Shown here piece after piece: positions 11,609 through 18,278 of a stretch of DNA of 46,781 bases (within the stretch, counting starts at the first letter, position 1; each line of letters begins with the position of its first letter). Both the position numbers and the translations under genes were made by a program. Under the pieces are notes generated by a model. That model saw only the letters and a list, made by a program, of their open reading frames with translations, was not told where the DNA came from and searched no databases. This stretch comes from Hydrogenimonas sp. Lineage in GTDB: Bacteria; Campylobacterota; Campylobacteria; Campylobacterales; Hydrogenimonadaceae. The stretch lies in assembly GCA_030826715.1 (NCBI GenBank), contig JAUUDL010000141.1, positions 1 through 46,781 of the forward strand, in the 5' to 3' direction.

Positions 11609-11693
11609 GGAAGATCGCTTTGCTCTTTTTAAAGATATGTGTCTGCGAAGCAGCATACCTCAATTTTTAGTTTTTAGTTTTTAACTTTTAGTT
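11575..11693. repeat. Palindromic heptamer-repeat element (copy B), overlapping the metX 3' end
   Basis: A 119-bp imperfect palindrome. The left arm (11575-11610) has AACTAAA followed by AACGAAA heptamers, and the right arm (11658-11693) the complementary TTTTTAG heptamers; the arms pair at ~30 of 36 positions and close with TTGAGG/CCTCAA. The centre holds a small CTGC-GAA-GCAG hairpin. The left arm is translated as the end of MetX. Same architecture and length as copy A with a different heptamer sequence. Confidence 0.75.
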
Positions 11694-11707
11694 TAAAAAG
11701 GTTTGAA

Positions 11708-11920
11708 ATGGAAAAAGAGGAAGATTTCGAAAGCAGGGTCGAAGCGGCCAAAAAGATTATGGAGCAGTTGATGGATCCGGAGATTCCGCTCGAGAAGAGT
11801 GTGAAACTCTACAAAGAGGGGATGCGTCTGCTCAAGGAGGCGGGCGAAATTCTCGAAAAGGCGCAGATCGAAGTGGAGACGATCGAGAAGAGCGACATCG
11901 ACGACGGGGTGCCGGTATGA
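11708..11920 (+). CDS. xseB: Exodeoxyribonuclease VII small subunit
   Basis: 70 residues. XseB pairs in several copies with the large subunit XseA to form exonuclease VII, which degrades single-stranded DNA. The family pattern is clear: FESRVEAAKKIMEQLMDPEIPLEKSVKLYKEG is the XseB core (here residues 7-38), followed by a helix and an acidic tail. The start follows AAAAAGG. The stop TGA overlaps the next ATG (ATGA), so the two are translationally coupled. xseA is not in the window. Confidence 0.93.
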   Translation: MEKEEDFESRVEAAKKIMEQLMDPEIPLEKSVKLYKEGMRLLKEAGEILEKAQIEVETIEKSDIDDGVPV

Positions 11921-12741
11921 TCAACATCGCCGCACTGCAGATGCCCACGCAGGGGATGGACCCCAAGACGCTCGAAGAGTATTTCAAAACCGCCCACCGG
12001 AAAGAGGCGGAGGTCCTTCTTTTGGGTGAATATGTGCTCAACCACTTCTTCAAAGAGCTTGAGACGATGCCGCTCAATATGATAAGGGAGCAGAGCGCCC
12101 ATCATCTCGAGATGGTCAAGAGCCTGAGCAAAAAGTATGAGATGGTGGTCGTTGCACCATTGGTGCAGGTCAAAAACCGCCGATGCTACAAGACGATCGT
12201 CAAGGTGACGCCCAAAACGACGCATACCTATTATCAGCAGATCCTCATAGAGTACAGCCACTGGAATGAAGGGAAGTTTTTCGCCAACGAGGTCAAACCG
12301 CTGGAAGATCCGATGGTCTTTGCGCACGCAGGGATCAGGTTTGGCGTCATCGGCGGGTATGAAGTGCACTTCAACTGGTTTTTCGACCGTTTGAGCGCCA
12401 GGGATGTCGATGTCCTTCTGCTTCCCACCGCCGCCACGTTCGAATCGCACAACCGGTGGCGGGAGATATTGAAGACACGCGCTTTTTTGGGGAATATCTA
12501 TATACTTCGCGCCAATCGGGTGGGTGAGTACCTTGACAGAGAGATCAAATGGAAATTCTACGGCGATTCGATGCTGGTGACACCGATGGGTGAGGTGGAG
12601 CAGGTCCTCGAAGACAAAGAGTCGCTGATGGTCGTCACGGTCGATCGCAAAGCGACGCGGGAAGCCAAGCGCATCTGGGGCTTCGAGAGACAGCTGAAGC
12701 GGCATCTGCAGAGCGATGCCGATAATGAAAGGAAGGAGTGA
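11917..12741 (+). CDS. Nitrilase-superfamily protein lacking the catalytic Cys and Lys
   Basis: 274 residues with the carbon-nitrogen hydrolase fold (opening INIAALQMP, central GVIGGYEVHF, C-terminal SMLVTPMGEV). Active members use a Glu-Lys-Cys triad. Here Glu is present (E38 in LLLGEYV), the Lys position in the Y-x-K-x-x-L motif reads Q107, and the nucleophile position before Y148-E149 is G147 (codons GGC GGG TAT GAA, so no single-base ambiguity). The protein is otherwise full length with an intact frame, so it is maintained rather than decaying. It is coupled to xseB by ATGA and ends inside the ribosome site of pelC. Function unknown; a non-catalytic or binding role is an inference. Confidence 0.85.
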   Translation: MINIAALQMPTQGMDPKTLEEYFKTAHRKEAEVLLLGEYVLNHFFKELETMPLNMIREQSAHHLEMVKSLSKKYEMVVVAPLVQVKNRRCYKTIVKVTPKTTHTYYQQILIEYSHWNEGKFFANEVKPLEDPMVFAHAGIRFGVIGGYEVHFNWFFDRLSARDVDVLLLPTAATFESHNRWREILKTRAFLGNIYILRANRVGEYLDREIKWKFYGDSMLVTPMGEVEQVLEDKESLMVVTVDRKATREAKRIWGFERQLKRHLQSDADNERKE

Positions 12742-12743
12742 AG

Positions 12744-13235
12744 ATGCGTACTTTCATTGTAGCGGCAGTGGCGGTGTTGCTGTTTTTGGGCGGATGCTCG
12801 ACGAAAGTGGCGACGACCGCCTCACTGCCTGAACCCCAGGCGAATGGCGTCGCCAAAAGGGTAGCGGTTTTTGCGTTGCACAACTACACCGATACCCCCG
12901 ATGCCGGTAAACGCGCGGCGAATCTCGTCGAAGGCGTACTGATATCGAAAGGATACGTCGTTTCACGCCATATCGACGAAGGGGAGATGGCCGATTCGCA
13001 GGCGATCGCCAAAGCGGCCGCCGAAGGGGATGACTATGTTCTTCTCGGGGGTGTGAGCGAATGGCGTTACAAAACGGGAATCGACGGCGAACCCGCGGTG
13101 AGTCTGCATATGAAAATGGTCGATCCCAAAAACAGCAAGGTTGTTTGGAGTGCGACGGCTTCGGGGAACGACTGGGGCAACGCGTCGATCGGCACAACGG
13201 CCCAGAAGATGATCGAGGAGATGGTCGCACAATAG
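12744..13235 (+). CDS. pelC: PelC-like outer-membrane lipoprotein of Pel polysaccharide export
   Basis: 163 residues. Signal peptide with lipobox LFLGGC, so C18 is the lipidated residue; the mature part has a RVAVFALHNYTDTP strand and an alternating alpha/beta pattern of the size of PelC. In Pseudomonas PelC forms a periplasmic ring beneath the PelB pore. Start ATG 12744 is preferred over the GTG at 12738 because the ribosome site AAGGAG covers the latter. Direct sequence similarity to PelC is weak to the eye; the call depends on size, lipobox and being first in an unbroken run pelD-E-F-G-A-B. Confidence 0.82.
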   Translation: MRTFIVAAVAVLLFLGGCSTKVATTASLPEPQANGVAKRVAVFALHNYTDTPDAGKRAANLVEGVLISKGYVVSRHIDEGEMADSQAIAKAAAEGDDYVLLGGVSEWRYKTGIDGEPAVSLHMKMVDPKNSKVVWSATASGNDWGNASIGTTAQKMIEEMVAQ

Positions 13236-13245
13236 GCGGCTGCGT

Positions 13246-14475
13246 ATGCGACTCTTCAAACTCTATGATGGCAGCAGTGGCTATTTCGAGTCGCTGATTC
13301 TGACATCTCTCTATCTTGCGGCCGGATACTATCTCAACCCCACCGACCCCTGTGCCATCAAGAGCGACATTCCGGTACTCACGATACTTCTGGCTATTAT
13401 CACGCTCTACCATGGTCTCGGACCGGGTGTCGTATCTCTGCTTCTTGTCGGTGTGGTGATGAAAACATACTATACCGATTTCGAAATTGATCTGTTCCTT
13501 TCGCAATTCGTTCTCGTGCTGATTTTCGGCGAATTTCATTATTACTGGCATCGGGTCATCGGAGAGCAGCGGTATGAGCTGAAGTATCTGAACAGAAAAT
13601 TCGACGAAATGGTCAAAGCCTTCTATGCGCTCAAAATTTCACACGACCAACTCGAAAAGATGTATGTGACAAAGCCGATGAGCCTTCGAAACGCGTTGGA
13701 GACGATACGCCATGAATATGCGAAAAAAAAGCATCAAAGTGCCTATGCGAAATTTTTGGTTCTCCTGCACAAATCGTATGCGGTGGAGTCGTGCGTTCTG
13801 GCGCAGCTCAATGGTGAAACGCTTGATCCGCTCGCTGCGACGGAGAATGTGCACGCGGACTACGACGATGCGTTGGTCCAAAAAGCGCTCGAAAAGAAGA
13901 TGCCGGTCTATATCGCCGACAATCCGCATACCGAAAGTGCCTATATCGCGGTTATCCCTGTTCTTGAAGAGGGCCGTGCCCAATGGCTTTTGATGATCGA
14001 AAAGATGCCTTTTCTGGCCTACAACAAGGATACGCTCGTCACCATTGCGATTTTGCTGCAATATTTTTTCTATCAGATGCAAAAGAGCCGAACGCTCGAA
14101 AGCATACAGCTTCCTTCGTTTCTGGATGAAACGTTCGCTTACGAACTGCACAGGCTCACTCTGCTCGAAAAACGTTTTCACGTCGACTCCACACTGCTCG
14201 TTTTCAAAACTCAAGATCCCCTTTTGCACCATCTGCTCGATCAGAAGGTGAGAGGGGCGCTCAGGTCGCTTGAAATTCCTGTGAGCTACTCTCTTCACGG
14301 CGTGCACTATCTGGCGATTCTCTTCCCGCTCGTGGACGATTCGGCGGTTGAAGGGTTCGTTGCCAGAATGAGAGAGATTCTGGCACGCGAGAATCTTGAA
14401 AAACTCGATTACGCCACATTTAAGCTCAAACAGCGAAAACTCTATCGGCGCTATATGGGAATCGACAATGAATGA
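13246..14475 (+). CDS. pelD: PelD-like c-di-GMP receptor, membrane GAF/degenerate GGDEF protein
   Basis: 409 residues. Residues ~15-105 hold three to four hydrophobic helices (around 16-32, 43-57, 58-72 and 84-98); a coiled coil follows (105-145), then a GAF-like domain (~150-280) and a C-terminal degenerate GGDEF fold (~290-395, GVHYLAILFP where GGDEF would be). PelD activates Pel synthesis when c-di-GMP binds its I-site. The I-site position reads R340-S-L-E343, so Glu replaces the usual Asp of RxxD. Start ATG 13246 lies 11 nt after pelC with only a weak ribosome site. Overlaps pelE by 8 nt. Confidence 0.88.
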   Translation: MRLFKLYDGSSGYFESLILTSLYLAAGYYLNPTDPCAIKSDIPVLTILLAIITLYHGLGPGVVSLLLVGVVMKTYYTDFEIDLFLSQFVLVLIFGEFHYYWHRVIGEQRYELKYLNRKFDEMVKAFYALKISHDQLEKMYVTKPMSLRNALETIRHEYAKKKHQSAYAKFLVLLHKSYAVESCVLAQLNGETLDPLAATENVHADYDDALVQKALEKKMPVYIADNPHTESAYIAVIPVLEEGRAQWLLMIEKMPFLAYNKDTLVTIAILLQYFFYQMQKSRTLESIQLPSFLDETFAYELHRLTLLEKRFHVDSTLLVFKTQDPLLHHLLDQKVRGALRSLEIPVSYSLHGVHYLAILFPLVDDSAVEGFVARMREILARENLEKLDYATFKLKQRKLYRRYMGIDNE

Positions 14476-15409
14476 AACGATGTGGGCTGAAATAGGATTC
14501 CTTGAAGCCTATCTTTTCTACTTTTTCGTTTCGGCGGTGGCGGCCTATATCGCCATGTCTTTTTTGCGGAAAAGATATCCCAAAGAGGCGTGGAGGGTCT
14601 TCCTGTTTTTCCTGCTTTTCAACCAGTCGATGCCGATCGCGGGGCTCTTTTTTACCGTCTGGGTGGTGTGGTTTCTGTTGCATGTGAAATATAGCCGCCA
14701 GATCCACAGGGTCGATGCGATCAATCTCGAAGAGTTCGCACTGACGTTCCCTGAAGTACAAAGAACCTTCGGCGAAGGGTCGATGCTGCTTCTTTTCGAG
14801 GATGCCAATGTCCCACCCCAGCTGAAGATACGTGCGCTCGCCTCTTTGGCGAACGAGCTTTCCAGAACCCATCTGGAGATCATCAAGCTGGCGCTGTCGG
14901 ACCGAAACGATGAGGTGAGGCTTTTCTGTTTTTCGGTCATCGACAAACTCGAAAAGAGGATCAACGAGCAGATCACGGTGGAGCTGAAGCGCTTCGAACA
15001 GGGCGAAACGGAACAAGAGCGCGTCGAAGCGGCCAGCCATCTGGCATTTCTCTATTGGGATCTGGTCTACTATGCGCTTTCCGACGAAGTTCTCGAGAAC
15101 TTCATGGTCGAAGAGGCGAAGAAATTCGTCCTCCATGCATTGAAACAGCGATATGCCAGCGCTCGAATGCATACGCTGCTCGGTAAGATATTTCTCTATG
15201 AAGGCGACTACGAAAAGGCGGCACGGGAATTCGCGCTGGCTATCGAACTCGAAGAGCGTGACAGCGCCTTCATCGCACCCTACCTGGCCGAAGTTTTCTA
15301 TAAGCGTCGCAATTTCGTATCCGTCAAATCACTGCTGAGCAGCGACCGCGATATCATGCTCAATTCCAAACTCTACCATATCGCGCAGATGTGGCGGGGG
15401 GTCTCGTGA
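14468..15409 (+). CDS. pelE: PelE-like inner-membrane TPR protein
   Basis: 313 residues. Two transmembrane helices near the N-terminus (~12-35 and ~42-67), then a soluble alpha-helical region with HEAT-like and TPR-like helices (for example HTLLGKIFLYEGDYEKAAREFALAIE in outline, residues ~238-263). PelE joins PelD, PelF and PelG in the inner-membrane synthase complex. The ATG at 14468 overlaps the pelD stop by 8 nt; an upstream frame extension inside pelD has no support. Ends in GTGA overlapping pelF. Confidence 0.85.
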   Translation: MNETMWAEIGFLEAYLFYFFVSAVAAYIAMSFLRKRYPKEAWRVFLFFLLFNQSMPIAGLFFTVWVVWFLLHVKYSRQIHRVDAINLEEFALTFPEVQRTFGEGSMLLLFEDANVPPQLKIRALASLANELSRTHLEIIKLALSDRNDEVRLFCFSVIDKLEKRINEQITVELKRFEQGETEQERVEAASHLAFLYWDLVYYALSDEVLENFMVEEAKKFVLHALKQRYASARMHTLLGKIFLYEGDYEKAAREFALAIELEERDSAFIAPYLAEVFYKRRNFVSVKSLLSSDRDIMLNSKLYHIAQMWRGVS

Positions 15410-16917
15410 ATTTTCCGCGCAGCGAACGGGTCGATGTGATGATTTTGGCCGAAGGGACCTATCCGTTCATACGCGGCGGGGTATCATCCTGGATCCATCA
15501 GCTTATCACGGGAATGCCCGATGTGACGTTCGGTATCACTTTTCTGGGCTCGAGGCGTGAAGAGTACGATGGCGTTCTCTACACGCTGCCAAAGAATCTT
15601 CTCCATCTGGAGGCGCACTATCTTTTCGAAGAGGATACCGATACCAGGGAGCCTCAAAGGGATATGAGCGAGAGCGCGATGGAGAGGGTCGAGTCGCTGC
15701 ACCGATGGTTCAAAAAGCCGGAAGGTGAAATCCCCGAGACGTTGCGTTCTTTGTCGTTTTATCTCGAGGAGGCGACATACGACCACTTCATGCACGGCCG
15801 AAAGGCGTGGGACTACATTCGAAAGGTCTATTACGACAATGCGCCCGATCTGCCATTCGTGGACTATTTCTGGACACTGCGCAATATGCACAAACCAGTC
15901 TGGTCACTGGCGGAAATCGCCGCCTCGATGCCGGCGTGTTCGATCTTTCATTCCCCTTCGACGGGGTATGCCGGGTTCCTGGCCGCATTGGCAAGTTACC
16001 ACTATGGCCGGCCCATGCTCTTGACCGAACACGGCATCTACACCAGAGAGAGAAAGATCGACCTGCTCGGTGCGGACTGGATCAGCTATCACAAGCCCGC
16101 ACTGATGGCAGGGAACGAAGAGTTCAACTATGTCAAGGGCATGTGGATCCGTTTTTTCGAAAAGATCGCCGATTTTGCCTATGTGCGAAGTGAAAAGATC
16201 CTTTCACTCTATCCGGGTGCGAAGGCGGTGCAGGTGTACTTCGGTGCCGACGAAAGAAAATGCGAGGTGATTCCCAACGGCGTCGATGTGGATGGCCTCT
16301 CGGCCCTCATCCCTGCGCGACCAGCGAGCATTCCGCCCGTTATCACGCTGATCGGGCGTGTCGTGCCGATCAAGGATATCAAGAGTTTCATCCGGGCGAT
16401 GCGCATCACGGCCGACTCGATGCCCCAAGTCAAAGGGTGGATCGTGGGGCCGATGGATGAAGATCCCGAATATGCCAAAGAGTGTGTGAACATGGTCAAG
16501 GCGCTCAAACTCGAAAACAATGTCGAATTTCTTGGATTTCGCAATATCAAAGAGATACTGCCGATGAGCGGCCTTCTGACACTCACCTCCATCAGTGAGG
16601 GAATGCCGCTGGTGGTTCTGGAAGGGTTCGCTGCGGGTCTCCCCGCCGTCACCACCGATGTGGGAAGCTGCCGCGACCTGATCTACGGCGGACTCGACGA
16701 AGAGGATGTGGCCATCGGTGAAGCCGGTGCCGTGACCAAGATCGCCAATCCCACCGAACTTGCCGAACAATATCTGAAGATACTCGGCGACGAAACGTTG
16801 TGGCACAGGATGCAGACAAACGGGCTGCAGCGCGTCAAACGCTATTATCGTCAGGAGATGTTTTTGCAGCGCTACCGGTCACTTTACGAAGATTTGGAGG
16901 CGACATGGCGGGCATAG
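15406..16917 (+). CDS. pelF: PelF glycosyltransferase (GT4), Pel polymerase
   Basis: 503 residues from a GTG that overlaps the pelE stop (GTGA); a GTG five codons earlier is also possible. Cytoplasmic GT-B enzyme that polymerises Pel from UDP-GalNAc/UDP-GlcNAc. Characteristic: N-terminal glycine loop YPFIRGGVSSWIHQL, LTEHGIYTRERK, then the C-terminal Rossmann half beginning with LIGRVVPIKD and the E-x7-E donor motif in SEGMPLVVLEGFAAG. Length equals PelF of Pseudomonas (507). This is the most diagnostic gene of the locus, since PelF has a distinctive N-terminal half compared with other GT4 enzymes. Confidence 0.95.
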   Translation: MNFPRSERVDVMILAEGTYPFIRGGVSSWIHQLITGMPDVTFGITFLGSRREEYDGVLYTLPKNLLHLEAHYLFEEDTDTREPQRDMSESAMERVESLHRWFKKPEGEIPETLRSLSFYLEEATYDHFMHGRKAWDYIRKVYYDNAPDLPFVDYFWTLRNMHKPVWSLAEIAASMPACSIFHSPSTGYAGFLAALASYHYGRPMLLTEHGIYTRERKIDLLGADWISYHKPALMAGNEEFNYVKGMWIRFFEKIADFAYVRSEKILSLYPGAKAVQVYFGADERKCEVIPNGVDVDGLSALIPARPASIPPVITLIGRVVPIKDIKSFIRAMRITADSMPQVKGWIVGPMDEDPEYAKECVNMVKALKLENNVEFLGFRNIKEILPMSGLLTLTSISEGMPLVVLEGFAAGLPAVTTDVGSCRDLIYGGLDEEDVAIGEAGAVTKIANPTELAEQYLKILGDETLWHRMQTNGLQRVKRYYRQEMFLQRYRSLYEDLEATWRA

Positions 16918-18278
16918 GGTTCGAACTTCGACGAATACTCAGGCGAAACAGTCTCCTCTCGCTCGGAAAGGTGTACGGCTATGCCGCACTTTTGAGTTCC
17001 GGCCCGTGGGTCATCTCCATCGTCGCTATCATAATCGTCGGTTTCATCAATATCTCCACGATGGGAAAAATGAACGAGACGGTGCAGTTTCAGATCGTCG
17101 TCACCTACGCCATCGCGCTGGCGTCGAGTCTGATCATCACCGGATTCGTACAGCTTCCGTTTACCAGATACATCGCCGACACGATCTTTTTGAAGCAGGA
17201 AGAGAGGGTGCTTCCCTCTTATATGGGTACCATCTTCATGGCATGGCTGGCGGGGATCCCTTTTGTCGTCCCCGCCGTCATCTATGTCTTCCCCGAACAG
17301 AGTGCCTTTTTCAAACTGAACGTGGTGTCGGTATTTCTGGTGCTGTGTGGTGTCTGGATATCCAATATCCTGGCCACGAGCCTCAAGTACTACAAGGGTG
17401 TGCTTTGGGCCTATGTGGTCAGTTACAGCCTCATCATCGCCCTGTCGTACCTTTTTGGCGGGAACGTGGACCATCTTCTCTTCATCTTCTTTTTGGGCAA
17501 TGCGCTGCTTTTCGTCTGGCTTTTTGTGCTGATCGTCAAAAGTTACGAAGGGAGAGGTTTTCTCGATTTTGGCTTCTTTTTCAATCGAAAGTTCTACTGG
17601 TCACTGGGCTTTGCGGGACTTTTCTACAATCTCGGATCGTGGGTGGACAAATTTATCTTCTGGTACTATCCCACGACCGGTTATCCCGTCATTGGGAAGT
17701 TGCACGCTTCGGTTCTCTACGACCTTCCGATCTTTCTGGCCTACCTCTCGATCGTTCCCGGTATGGCGATATTCTTCTTCAGGCTCGAAGCCGATTTCGC
17801 GCAAAAATATGACCTCTACTACAATGCCGTCCGCACCGACGGGACATTGGAAGCCATCGAACACTACCGAGACGAAATGATCAAGACGATCCGTCATGCG
17901 ATCAGGGAGATCATCATCGTCCAGGGGATCGTGGATATCATGCTCTTCATGCTCGCACCCCAGATATTCTCGTTTCTGAATATACCGCAGCTTTATATCG
18001 GCCTCTTTTACATATTGACCGTCGGGGCGATGCTCCAGCTTGGATTCATGTCGGTTCTGGCGATCCTCTACTATCTGGACAGGCGGGCCGAGGCGATGTG
18101 GCTGTCGATCCTTTTCTTTGTACTCAATATGCTCTTTACCTTCGCGTCGATTCAGATGGGGCCGCCCTTTTACGGCTACGGCTATGCGCTGTCGCTTCTG
18201 ATCAGTTTCGCGTGGAGCCTCAAGGTGATACGTGACGAAATGGAGGATCTCGATTATGAGACATTCATGCTTCAGTAG
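16905..18278 (+). CDS. pelG: PelG polytopic membrane protein (Wzx/MOP-like)
   Basis: 457 residues, about 12 predicted membrane helices (for example ALLSSGPWVISIVAIIIVGF region at 28-48). Pseudomonas PelG is 456 residues and belongs to the polysaccharide flippase superfamily; with PelD and PelE it forms the inner-membrane transport unit. N-terminus MAGIGFELRRILRR is typical of PelG. Start ATG 16905 has GGAGG 4-8 nt upstream and overlaps the pelF stop by 13 nt; the longer frame to 16800 lies inside pelF. Overlaps pelA by 23 nt. Confidence 0.94.
   Translation: MAGIGFELRRILRRNSLLSLGKVYGYAALLSSGPWVISIVAIIIVGFINISTMGKMNETVQFQIVVTYAIALASSLIITGFVQLPFTRYIADTIFLKQEERVLPSYMGTIFMAWLAGIPFVVPAVIYVFPEQSAFFKLNVVSVFLVLCGVWISNILATSLKYYKGVLWAYVVSYSLIIALSYLFGGNVDHLLFIFFLGNALLFVWLFVLIVKSYEGRGFLDFGFFFNRKFYWSLGFAGLFYNLGSWVDKFIFWYYPTTGYPVIGKLHASVLYDLPIFLAYLSIVPGMAIFFFRLEADFAQKYDLYYNAVRTDGTLEAIEHYRDEMIKTIRHAIREIIIVQGIVDIMLFMLAPQIFSFLNIPQLYIGLFYILTVGAMLQLGFMSVLAILYYLDRRAEAMWLSILFFVLNMLFTFASIQMGPPFYGYGYALSLLISFAWSLKVIRDEMEDLDYETFMLQ

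Noticed and set aside
11575-11693. Short repeats considered as a CRISPR array
   Set aside because: Units are 7 nt in tandem without spacers, arranged as palindromic arms; not CRISPR. The same applies to 9077-9190.
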